Source: Chlorobiota bacterium
GTDB taxonomy: Bacteria; Bacteroidota; Ignavibacteria; Ignavibacteriales; Ignavibacteriaceae
NCBI GenBank assembly: GCA_008363265.1
Contig: RHKR01000144.1
Location: forward strand, 1-7,883
Direction: 5' to 3'
Length of the DNA stretch: 7,883 nucleotides
Shown here: piece by piece, positions 1 through 6,161 of the stretch
Numbering within the stretch: position 1 is the first letter of the stretch
Layout: each line of letters starts with the position of its first letter
The notes under the pieces: generated by a model
The model's input: the letters and a program-made list of their open reading frames with translations, nothing else
Told to the model about the DNA's origin: nothing
Databases searched by the model: none
Position numbers and translations under genes: made by a program

Positions 1-233
1 ACCAGATCAAGCGTATCCCTGTGACCATCGAAGAACAAATGGATTTCATCAGGAAAAAGCTGGAGTTTGACCGTGAGATCGTGTTCACCAGTCTGGTAAC
101 AGGCCTTAAGATGAAAATACAGATAGTTTACACTTTCATAGCGATGCTTGAGATGGTGAGGATGCAACTGATCGGTGTGAAGGAGTCTGATAGTTTTAAC
201 GATTTTGTAGTTTATTCGATAGAAAATGATTGA
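1..233 (+). CDS. scpA: Segregation and condensation protein A, C-terminal part (5' end outside window)
   Basis: This is the 3' end of an open frame that enters from outside the window; the first whole codon is at base 3, and the GTG at 21 is internal rather than a start. ScpA is the kleisin subunit of the bacterial SMC-ScpAB condensin: it bridges the SMC heads and binds ScpB in chromosome compaction and segregation. The visible 76 or so residues match the kleisin C-terminal winged helix that contacts an SMC head, with the pattern of a basic helix, IVFTSLV, then the helix FIAMLEMVRM and a final short beta stretch ending FVVYSIEND. Its stop codon (231-233) overlaps the start of scpB by 8 bases. 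The adjacent scpB makes the assignment secure even though most of the protein is missing. Confidence 0.88.
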   Translation, partial: QIKRIPVTIEEQMDFIRKKLEFDREIVFTSLVTGLKMKIQIVYTFIAMLEMVRMQLIGVKESDSFNDFVVYSIEND

Positions 234-867
234 CGAAATTTACTTCCCTGTGATCGAGGGTCTGATCTTTGCGTCGGAAGATCCGATCAATGCCGCAGAA
301 ATTGAGAAAGCTATTGTCGCTATTGACGGCGATTCTGCCGATATTTCATCAGACGGAATTGAGAGAGCGGTCGAGATCATCAATCAGAAATATGAGCCTG
401 CCCATTTTCCGTTCAAGATAGTGAAGATTGCCGGTGGATATATCTTTGCGACCAAGCCGGAACTAAGCAAATATCTCGGGTATCTTAACTCTGAAAAGAT
501 CAAAAGGCGTCTTTCACAGGCCTCACTTGAGACCCTCTCAATAATTGCCTATAAACAACCTATCACCAAACCGGATATCGAAGCGATCAGGGGCGTCAAT
601 TCCGATTACATTCTCAGTACTCTTCTCGATAAGAGACTGATAACCATCGTGGGGCGCGCGGAGACAGTCGGGAGACCACTCCTGTACGGCACCACGGATG
701 ATTTTCTTAAATACTTCGGACTTAACAGGATATCCGATCTACCGAAGCCGCGCGAGATTGATGAACTGATGCAGGATGAAGATTTTCTTGAGCAGAAACG
801 AAAACTGCTCATGCAGGCGGTCGAGGAGACCATCGAACTGGAACTAAAAGATGACAACGAAAATTAG
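226..867 (+). CDS. scpB: Segregation and condensation protein B
   Basis: ScpB is the dimeric KITE subunit that binds ScpA in the SMC-ScpAB complex and helps condense and separate replicated chromosomes in the cytoplasm. The 213-residue product has the expected family length and two winged-helix domains, roughly residues 5-85 and 95-165. The second holds the family signature: LSQASLETLSIIAYKQPITK (97-116), then IRGVNSD (121-127) and VGRPLLYGTTDDFLKYFGL (148-166). The C-terminal tail after about 175 is acidic and charged, as is usual. The ATG at 226 lies inside the last codons of scpA, indicating translational coupling; no strong Shine-Dalgarno sequence is visible. The downstream rluB-like gene starts 17 bases before the scpB stop. 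The order scpA-scpB-pseudouridine synthase is common in bacteria. Confidence 0.96.
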   Translation: MIDEIYFPVIEGLIFASEDPINAAEIEKAIVAIDGDSADISSDGIERAVEIINQKYEPAHFPFKIVKIAGGYIFATKPELSKYLGYLNSEKIKRRLSQASLETLSIIAYKQPITKPDIEAIRGVNSDYILSTLLDKRLITIVGRAETVGRPLLYGTTDDFLKYFGLNRISDLPKPREIDELMQDEDFLEQKRKLLMQAVEETIELELKDDNEN

Positions 868-1570
868 AATAAATAAATATCTTGCAATGTCCGGTGTCGC
901 AAGTCGCCGGAAAGCCGAGGAATATATCCTTGAAGGCAGGATCGATGTGAATGGACAGACGATCTCATCGCTGTCTTTTTTAGTTGACCCTGATGCTGAT
1001 GAGGTTATGCTCGACGGGGAAGTGCTCCGCTCTGAGGAGAAGGTTTACATACTGTTGAATAAACCCGCGGGATTTATCACCACTGTTTCCGATGACAAGA
1101 ACAGACCTACTGTTATGGACCTGGTTAAAAGCGGCAAGCGAATATTTCCGGTGGGCAGACTGGATTATGATACAACTGGAGTGCTGCTTCTCAGCAATGA
1201 CGGCGATCTGGCAAATATTCTGCTCCATCCTTCGAACAAAGTATTACGAACTTATAATGTAAAGCTGGATAAGCCATTTGATCACACACATTTGGAATCG
1301 CTCTTAAAGGGTATATCCCTTGATGGTGTGAAGGGGAAGTTCTCAAGTGTGATCGTTGACAGAAAGAATCCTAAACTTCTTACGATCCAGTGCACCGAGG
1401 GGAGAAATCTCTTTGTAAAAAGGATGTTCAGGAAGCTGGGTTATTTTGTCGATAAACTGAACAGAAGCGAGTTTGCCGGTTTTACTGTGGATGGAATGAA
1501 AACAGGAGCATGGAGATTCATCAGCCATCATGAGATCAAGGATGCACTCGCGAAATACACTCACCGTTAG
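851..1570 (+). CDS. rluB: RsuA/RluB-family 23S rRNA pseudouridine synthase
   Basis: The product (239 aa) isomerises a uridine in rRNA to pseudouridine. An N-terminal S4 RNA-binding domain (about residues 5-50, with INKYLAMSGVASRRKAEEYI) is followed by the RsuA/RluB/RluE/RluF catalytic domain. Landmarks are NKPAG (70-74), the catalytic motif GRLDYDTTG (102-110) with the nucleophilic Asp at 105, LLLSNDGDLA (112-121), EGRN (183-186) followed by VKRMFRKLGY, and a closing LKTGAWR-like stretch. The length fits RluB/RsuA and is shorter than E. coli RluB, which has an extra C-terminal tail. The scpAB neighbourhood favours RluB, which in E. coli modifies 23S rRNA position 2605; RsuA-type specificity for 16S rRNA cannot be excluded from sequence alone. 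The ATG at 851 overlaps scpB by 17 bases, and the gene overlaps the dacB leader reading frame at its 3' end. Confidence 0.93.
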   Translation: MTTKIRINKYLAMSGVASRRKAEEYILEGRIDVNGQTISSLSFLVDPDADEVMLDGEVLRSEEKVYILLNKPAGFITTVSDDKNRPTVMDLVKSGKRIFPVGRLDYDTTGVLLLSNDGDLANILLHPSNKVLRTYNVKLDKPFDHTHLESLLKGISLDGVKGKFSSVIVDRKNPKLLTIQCTEGRNLFVKRMFRKLGYFVDKLNRSEFAGFTVDGMKTGAWRFISHHEIKDALAKYTHR

Positions 1571-1646
1571 TTTCGTACTTCTACTGCTGATCTCCTGCGA
1601 TGGTTACGGGCAGAAAGATTATGGTCCAGACAGTCAATTCCGGTGA
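1542..1646 (+). other. Displaced signal-peptide reading frame of dacB
   Basis: An ATG at 1542 (or 1530 in the same frame) opens a 34-codon frame ending with TGA at 1644-1646. Its product is a textbook export signal: MHSRN basic start, hydrophobic core LTVSFVLLLLIS, then CDGYGQ. LISC resembles a lipoprotein lipobox, so either lipoprotein or ordinary signal peptidase processing is possible. It begins inside the end of rluB, as an overlapping downstream gene in this cluster would, and runs into the carboxypeptidase body in another frame (codon phase 0 here, phase 1 for the body at 1600). The body needs export but has no signal of its own, so this is read as its true N-terminus, separated by a frameshift somewhere between about 1589 and 1646. 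No convincing Shine-Dalgarno sequence is seen at either ATG. Confidence 0.72.
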
Positions 1647-2946
1647 AGTGCTATATAAGCGGAATGAGGGGAAACTGATGAATTCAGCCTCGCTGGTTAA
1701 ACTGATCACAACGGCATCGGCACTCTCATATTTAGGGGCGGATTACACTTATGAAACTCAATTCCGGACTCCCGGGGTGATCGAGGATGATCAGCTTAAA
1801 GGGGATCTGATAATTGTGGGCTCCGGTGACCCAACCATTTCAGGGAAATTCACCAACCAGGAAATTTACACGGTTTTTAACTCCTGGGCTGACCGACTGC
1901 TTGAACTTGGAGTTTCAGGAATAACCGGTGACCTGATAGGTTACGATAAATTCTTCGATGCCCCTGCTCCCGGTGAAGGCTGGCAGTGGGATCACCTGGC
2001 CGAGTGGTTTTCGGCGGTGCCGTCATCTTTGGCATTCAATGATAATTCTGTAGATGTTATCATCACACCCGGAGTGCCCGGGGAGGCCGCTGAGGTCGAG
2101 CTTAGTCCTGATACCCGCTACGTTACTGTAATCAATGAAATTGTTACGGCACCGGCCGATTCCTCAACTTCGGTGAAGGTGATCAAACTCCCGGGATCGA
2201 ATATACTTAAGTTATCGGGGAGCATCGGTGCGCGGGAAAAGCCCGTTACAAGAAGTTTGTCAGTTGACGACCCGTCAGAATTCTTTCTTCAGAACCTGAG
2301 GGAAGTGTTGCACAGAAGGGGCATTAAATTCAGAGGAAGGTTGAAACTTGCTTCAAGAATGGGGGATGAAAAACTGCTTGATGGCACCACCTTGCTGTTC
2401 AGGCACAAGTCGCGTCCTTTTTCCGAAATTATCAAACTTTGCAACAAGAACAGTCATAATTTTTACGCGGAGCAGATACTTAAAACAATTGGCCTTACTG
2501 AAGAAGGTCTTGGCACTATTGGAAACGGTCTGAAGGTAGAGCGCAAATGGCTGACAAAAGCGGGGATCGACCCTAATTCAGTAAGACTTGTCGACGGGAG
2601 CGGATTAAGTCTCCTGAACCTTACATCTGCCGAGGTTTTTGGAAGGCTCCTCCGCTATCTTTACCGTTCTGACGATTTTTCGGTTTTTTATAATTCCTTG
2701 CCGGTTGCGGGACGGGACGGATCGATGGCGGACAGACTGCTTGACGGCAATGCTGCCAATAATCTAAGAGGAAAACCGGGACTAAATGAAAATGTGAGAA
2801 GTCTCGCCGGATACATTAAAACTGCTGATAATGAGACGTTAAGCGTCGTATTTATAGCCAATAATTTTCTGGTGCCTTATTCTTTCATTGATTCCGTTAT
2901 CGATAAGATCTGCAACAGATTAAGCATTTTGAAAAGAAAAAAATAG
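1600..2946 (+). CDS. dacB: D-alanyl-D-alanine carboxypeptidase/endopeptidase (PBP4, peptidase S13), N-terminus frameshifted
   Basis: PBP4/DacB proteins act outside the cytoplasmic membrane, trimming D-Ala from peptidoglycan stem peptides and cutting peptide cross-links. The 448 residues open from ATG 1600 cover nearly the whole S13 fold: the serine motif SASLVK (29-34, nucleophile Ser31, Lys34), LKGDLIIVGSGDPTI (66-80), GWQWDHLAEWFSAVPSSLAFNDN (127-149, written here only as a landmark), the SxN motif SHN (285-287), VDGSGLSLLNL (331-341), LPVAGRDGSM (367-376), and the KTG-box position, which reads KPG (392-394) before SLAGYI. Two things are odd. The open frame has no signal peptide and is short before the serine motif; a signal peptide sits in a different frame at 1542-1646. 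The Thr/Ser of the KTG box is Pro. The gene may be a recent pseudogene, a catalytically altered paralog, or an intact gene with sequencing or assembly errors. Family assignment is firm; activity is uncertain. Confidence 0.85.
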   Translation: MVTGRKIMVQTVNSGEVLYKRNEGKLMNSASLVKLITTASALSYLGADYTYETQFRTPGVIEDDQLKGDLIIVGSGDPTISGKFTNQEIYTVFNSWADRLLELGVSGITGDLIGYDKFFDAPAPGEGWQWDHLAEWFSAVPSSLAFNDNSVDVIITPGVPGEAAEVELSPDTRYVTVINEIVTAPADSSTSVKVIKLPGSNILKLSGSIGAREKPVTRSLSVDDPSEFFLQNLREVLHRRGIKFRGRLKLASRMGDEKLLDGTTLLFRHKSRPFSEIIKLCNKNSHNFYAEQILKTIGLTEEGLGTIGNGLKVERKWLTKAGIDPNSVRLVDGSGLSLLNLTSAEVFGRLLRYLYRSDDFSVFYNSLPVAGRDGSMADRLLDGNAANNLRGKPGLNENVRSLAGYIKTADNETLSVVFIANNFLVPYSFIDSVIDKICNRLSILKRKK

Positions 2947-2950
2947 AGGA
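2945..2950 (+). promoter_or_regulatory. Shine-Dalgarno sequence deciding the lysS TTG start
   Basis: AGAGGA lies 5 bases before the TTG at 2956, at good spacing and partly overlapping the dacB stop. It supports TTG as the real lysS start rather than the in-frame ATG at 2995, which would remove the first 13 residues. Confidence 0.7.
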
Positions 2951-2955
2951 ACAGA

Positions 2956-4464
2956 TTGGAAAATATCCAGTTAAATGAAGACCTGAATTCGTTAATGAAA
3001 AGAAGGCTGGAAGAACTCGATGAACTGAGACACAGTGGTGTTGAACCTTTTGCTTACAGTTTCAAAGTTACAGCTGATTCAAAAGATATAATCAATAACT
3101 TTGAGGAAGAAGCCAAACGTGAGGTTTCTGTTGCCGGCAGAATCGTGACCCTCAGGAGAATGGGTAAAGCGTCATTCGCCCATATACAGGATGCTTCCGG
3201 TAAGATACAGATATATCTTAAGAGAGATGACCTTCCCGGCCAATACGAGAACTTCAAACTTTTCGACATAGGCGACATCATCGGAGTGGAAGGATTTGTC
3301 TTTAAAACCCGCACTGGTGAAATATCGGTACACGCCACTGATCTCAAACTCCTAACCAAATCAATCAGACCGATCCCTGTTCCAAAGGAGATCGTGGACG
3401 AAGACGGGAACAGAGTTGTTTACGATCAGTTTTCGGATAAAGAACTTAGATACCGTCAGCGCTACCTCGACCTCATACTGAACCCAGAGGTGAAGAGTGT
3501 TTTTGTGACGCGTTCAAAGATCATTTCCGCGATGCGATCATTCCTTGACTCCAAAGGGATACTGGAAGTGGAGACACCTGCACTTCAAACCATTTACGGA
3601 GGTGCATCAGCAAGGCCTTTCATCACTCACCACAACACCCTTGATATTCCGCTATATCTGAGGATCGCGGATGAATTGTATCTTAAAAGGCTGATCGTGG
3701 GAGGTTTCGATGGAGTTTATGAGATAGCGAAAGATTTCCGTAATGAGGGTATGGATAAAACCCACAATCCTGAATTCACCATGATGGAGGTCTACGTGGC
3801 CTACCGTGACTATGAGTGGATGATGGCATTTGTCGAGGAAATGGTTGAACATATCTGCAATTCTGTCTACGGAACAACTGAATTTGAGATAGATGGTACT
3901 TTGATCAACTTTAAGGGCCCATGGAAAAGAGTCTCGATGGTTGACTCTCTCAAAGAGAAAACAGGAATTGATTTCCTGACCGCGGGCGACGGGGACGTGC
4001 TTGAAGTGGCGAAAAAGCATGGAATCGATATCAAAAAGATCCAGAGCCGTGGAAAGATCATCGATGAACTTTTCGAGATAACCACTCAGCATGAGCTTGT
4101 GCAGCCGACATTCGTTATTGATTATCCTGTTGTCACTTCACCTCTTGCAAAAAAGCACAGAGAGAAAGAAGGTCTGGTTGAACGATTCGAGGGATTTGTA
4201 CTTGGCCGTGAGATATGCAACGCTTTCAGTGAGTTAAATGATCCGATCGATCAGCGTGCCAGATTCGAAGACCAGCTGAGACAAAAAGAGCAGGGTGACG
4301 ACGAGGCACAGGTAATAGATGAGGATTTTGTGAGGGCTCTCGAGTATGGAATGCCTCCCACTGCAGGACTCGGTGTCGGTATCGACAGACTTGTAATGCT
4401 GCTCACCAATCAGCCATCGATCCGCGACGTGATATTGTTTCCAACCATGAAACCCCTTAAGTAG
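2956..4464 (+). CDS. lysS: Lysyl-tRNA synthetase, class II
   Basis: LysRS activates lysine with ATP and charges tRNA-Lys in the cytoplasm. The 502-residue length is typical of the bacterial class II enzyme. An N-terminal helix ([15 protein letters not shown], 11-25) precedes the OB-fold anticodon-binding domain at about 57-135 ([21 protein letters not shown]). The catalytic core follows: RYRQRYLDL (165-173), motif 1 around 187-210 with [16 protein letters not shown], motif 2 [20 protein letters not shown] (261-280), [20 protein letters not shown] (411-430) in the lysine-binding region, and motif 3 with [12 protein letters not shown] (471-482). All class II signatures look intact. The start is TTG, supported by AGAGGA five bases upstream and by the N-terminal helix that family members carry. 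Its stop TAG shares one base with the GTG start of the next gene. Confidence 0.97.
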   Translation: MENIQLNEDLNSLMKRRLEELDELRHSGVEPFAYSFKVTADSKDIINNFEEEAKREVSVAGRIVTLRRMGKASFAHIQDASGKIQIYLKRDDLPGQYENFKLFDIGDIIGVEGFVFKTRTGEISVHATDLKLLTKSIRPIPVPKEIVDEDGNRVVYDQFSDKELRYRQRYLDLILNPEVKSVFVTRSKIISAMRSFLDSKGILEVETPALQTIYGGASARPFITHHNTLDIPLYLRIADELYLKRLIVGGFDGVYEIAKDFRNEGMDKTHNPEFTMMEVYVAYRDYEWMMAFVEEMVEHICNSVYGTTEFEIDGTLINFKGPWKRVSMVDSLKEKTGIDFLTAGDGDVLEVAKKHGIDIKKIQSRGKIIDELFEITTQHELVQPTFVIDYPVVTSPLAKKHREKEGLVERFEGFVLGREICNAFSELNDPIDQRARFEDQLRQKEQGDDEAQVIDEDFVRALEYGMPPTAGLGVGIDRLVMLLTNQPSIRDVILFPTMKPLK

Positions 4465-5408
4465 TGTCAAAAAAGGCTCTTCTTTTATTTTTATTCCTGG
4501 TTTCATTCAGACTCTTGCCGCAGATCGACAGCGGCAAGAGTCTTCAATTCGAAAACAACGGAAACTTCAGGATTGGCCTGAGTTATGATCCTCTCCCTGC
4601 ACTTGAGCCACTGAATATAAAACCAGAATTTCCGAAGCCCGATTATCTTCTGCTTGGCGGACTCGGCACTGCGTACCTTGGTTCGATAGCGGCAATACAT
4701 CTTTACCAGAGTAATGCATGGTGGAGTGGCCGGACCGGTAAATTCCGTGTGATCGAAGATTGGGATTATGCCCTTTGGGTTGATAAACTCGGGCATTTTT
4801 ACTCGCCGGTAATTCTGGCGCATGGATTTTCCGTGGGTCTGGAGGCTGCAAAGGTTGACTACGGTACAGGTATCTGGATTTCATCCGCCGCTGCACTGCT
4901 GTTTCAGCTGTATGTTGAAGTATATGACGGATTCGCTCAGGACTGGGGTTTCAGTACCGGAGATGCTGTGATGGACGTTGCCGGCGCGGCCTATCCTGTT
5001 TTACAGTACTATTATCCCGTTTTGTATAATTTTCACCCCCGTTTCAGTTACTGGCCTGTAAAACTGGGGAAGGAAGGGCATAATCCAGGGCAAAATCTGA
5101 TCGTTGTTGATGACTACGAAGGACAGAAATTCTGGCTTTCCATGCGTGTTAACAATCTTTTTGGGAAAGGTTTCGAAAAGATATGGCCTGATTTTCTTAT
5201 GTTGAGCGTCGGTTACGGCGTCAGGGATCTTGATGGAAGGGGCGGAGGGAAGTCGGACTTTTATATAGCTCTTGATCTTGATTACGAGCAGATACCGCTT
5301 TATGGAAGTTTCTGGCAGATGCTTAAGAATTCCTTCGGATTCATCAAGTTTCCGATGCCTGCCATCCGCATCAACAATGGCGTGGCATTCTTTGGATTCG
5401 CGTTTTGA
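4464..5408 (+). CDS. Secreted DUF2279-like envelope protein
   Basis: The protein (314 aa) has an N-terminal export signal: SKK then a hydrophobic run ALLLFLFLVSF (5-15), with cleavage probably shortly after residue 20. The middle matches the DUF2279 (YfiM-like) pattern known from Bacteroidota/Chlorobiota genomes: GGLGTAYLGSIAAIHLY (65-81) as a hydrophobic helix, WVDKLGHFYS (105-114), VEVYDGFAQDWGFSTGD (151-167) and DVAGAAYPVLQYY (171-183). The last third is rich in aromatic and alternating residues and ends in VAFFGFAF; a terminal Phe is typical of outer-membrane beta strands, so outer-membrane association is plausible. No biochemical function is established for this family to my knowledge. 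The start is GTG, overlapping the lysS stop by one base with no Shine-Dalgarno sequence, implying translational reinitiation. A strong inverted repeat covers codons 16-27. The gene ends in a 4-base TTGA overlap with the glycosyltransferase gene. Confidence 0.82.
   Translation: MSKKALLLFLFLVSFRLLPQIDSGKSLQFENNGNFRIGLSYDPLPALEPLNIKPEFPKPDYLLLGGLGTAYLGSIAAIHLYQSNAWWSGRTGKFRVIEDWDYALWVDKLGHFYSPVILAHGFSVGLEAAKVDYGTGIWISSAAALLFQLYVEVYDGFAQDWGFSTGDAVMDVAGAAYPVLQYYYPVLYNFHPRFSYWPVKLGKEGHNPGQNLIVVDDYEGQKFWLSMRVNNLFGKGFEKIWPDFLMLSVGYGVRDLDGRGGGKSDFYIALDLDYEQIPLYGSFWQMLKNSFGFIKFPMPAIRINNGVAFFGFAF
4509..4543 (+). repeat. Perfect 13-bp inverted repeat inside the DUF2279 gene
   Basis: The left arm AGACTCTTGCCGC (4509-4521) is exactly complementary to the right arm GCGGCAAGAGTCT (4531-4543), with the 9-base loop agatcgaca between them. 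Eight of the 13 pairs are G-C, so a stable RNA hairpin is expected. It falls within codons 16-27 of the DUF2279 gene, about 45 bases after the lysS stop. No T-run follows the right arm on + or the left arm on -, so it does not look like a standard intrinsic terminator. It could act as an mRNA stability or attenuation element; this is inference. Confidence 0.8.
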
Positions 5409-6151
5409 CCGGTTTACCTGATTTTTCAATTATTGTCCCTGTACTTAACGAGGAGAAGCTCCTTCCTGTCTTCTTTGAAAACCTTGCCCGGGTTATCCAT
5501 GGTTCAGGAGGATACAGTGCGGAAGTTATCGTTGCTGATGGGGGGAGTGTTGACAGGAGCCGGGAAATATCAGAGTCAAACGCGGATGTTTTTATCGATG
5601 TCAGTAAAGAACCGGTAAACAACATAGCTTCTGGACGCAATGCCGGAGCCAGGGAGGCCAAAGGCAGAATGCTTGTATTCTGTAACGCCGACATCCTCTT
5701 TAATGAACCGGACACCATTCTGCAGCGGCTCGATGAAGAATTCAGGAATCATCCGGAAATGGTCGCCCTGGCCGCCTGGGTGGAAACCTTCCCAAGTGAA
5801 GAAAGAATTCCGGACAAGTTGTTTCATTTATTCTACAATCATTATTTTAGGTTCCTGAATGTGCTGGGCGTGGGCATGGGAAGAGGGGAGTGCATAGTGG
5901 TTAGAAGAGATGGTTTTTTCAAGGCCGGCGGATTCGATCAAACATTGCCTGCAGGTGAAGATTTCGCATTGTTTAACAAACTGATCAGGATCGGAAATGT
6001 TAAATATTCAAAAGCAGTAAAAGTGTTTGAATCACCGAGAAGATTCCGTGAATATGGTTATCTTAAAGTTACAGCCCTCTGGACGATCAACGCCACTTCA
6101 GTTTATTTTAGAAAACGCTCTGTTTCCACGAAATGGAAACAGGTAAGATAG
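5405..6151 (+). CDS. Family 2 glycosyltransferase (GT-A fold)
   Basis: The 248-residue product is a compact single-domain inverting glycosyltransferase of the GT2 family, moving a sugar from a nucleotide-sugar donor to an unidentified acceptor. It shows the N-terminal beta strand FSIIVPVLNEEKLL (7-20), the donor-binding VIVADGGSVDRS (41-52), ASGRNAGAREAKGRMLVFCNADILF (75-99, named for position only) where NAD (94-96) takes the place of the metal-binding DxD, the acceptor-side GEDFALFNKL (184-193) with the likely catalytic Asp186, and SPRRFREYGY (210-219). No transmembrane segment or signal is evident, so it should work on the cytoplasmic side. The TTG start at 5405 overlaps the previous stop as TTGA; no ATG or better start occurs before the first conserved strand. 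Its place next to envelope genes suggests a cell-surface glycan or lipid acceptor. Substrate specificity cannot be read from the sequence. Confidence 0.9.
   Translation: MTGLPDFSIIVPVLNEEKLLPVFFENLARVIHGSGGYSAEVIVADGGSVDRSREISESNADVFIDVSKEPVNNIASGRNAGAREAKGRMLVFCNADILFNEPDTILQRLDEEFRNHPEMVALAAWVETFPSEERIPDKLFHLFYNHYFRFLNVLGVGMGRGECIVVRRDGFFKAGGFDQTLPAGEDFALFNKLIRIGNVKYSKAVKVFESPRRFREYGYLKVTALWTINATSVYFRKRSVSTKWKQVR
6120..6142 (+). repeat. 9-bp perfect hairpin at the glycosyltransferase-protease junction
   Basis: CTGTTTCCA (6120-6128) pairs perfectly with TGGAAACAG (6134-6142) around the 5-base loop CGAAA. An outer T-G wobble would add one more pair. It lies in the last codons of the glycosyltransferase gene, ending 20 bases before the ATG of the protease gene. 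No T-run follows, so an intrinsic terminator is not supported. It might affect translation or processing between the two genes, or be chance. Confidence 0.55.
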
Positions 6152-6161
6152 ATGATGAAAT

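Noticed and set aside
21..233. Separate 70-codon small gene starting at GTG 21
   Set aside because: The frame continues upstream to the window edge and the sequence is the ScpA C-terminal winged helix, so it is a truncated scpA rather than a small gene.
1588..1646. Programmed ribosomal frameshift joining the dacB signal peptide to its body
   Set aside because: No slippery heptamer, long homopolymer, or downstream hairpin is evident in the interval, and the missing mature residues fit a mutation or assembly error better.
2233..2245. Short CGGG/CCCG stem inside dacB
   Set aside because: Only four base pairs around five bases, in coding sequence; expected by chance.
3652..4092. 146-codon open frame on the minus strand within lysS
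   Set aside because: It lies wholly opposite the conserved class II synthetase core, has no recognisable family features, and is explained as an antisense shadow of lysS codon use.
4509..4543. Intrinsic (Rho-independent) terminator after lysS
   Set aside because: The hairpin is strong, but no T-run follows it on either strand and it sits inside the next coding region, so I list it as an inverted repeat only.
4567..4896. Overlapping minus-strand open frames opposite the DUF2279 gene
   Set aside because: The product looks like composition-driven shadow sequence, and the + strand frame has the signal peptide and conserved DUF2279 blocks.
5001..5429. 142-codon open frame on the minus strand across the DUF2279 gene end
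   Set aside because: It is antisense to two well-supported + strand genes, with no recognisable domain or start signal.
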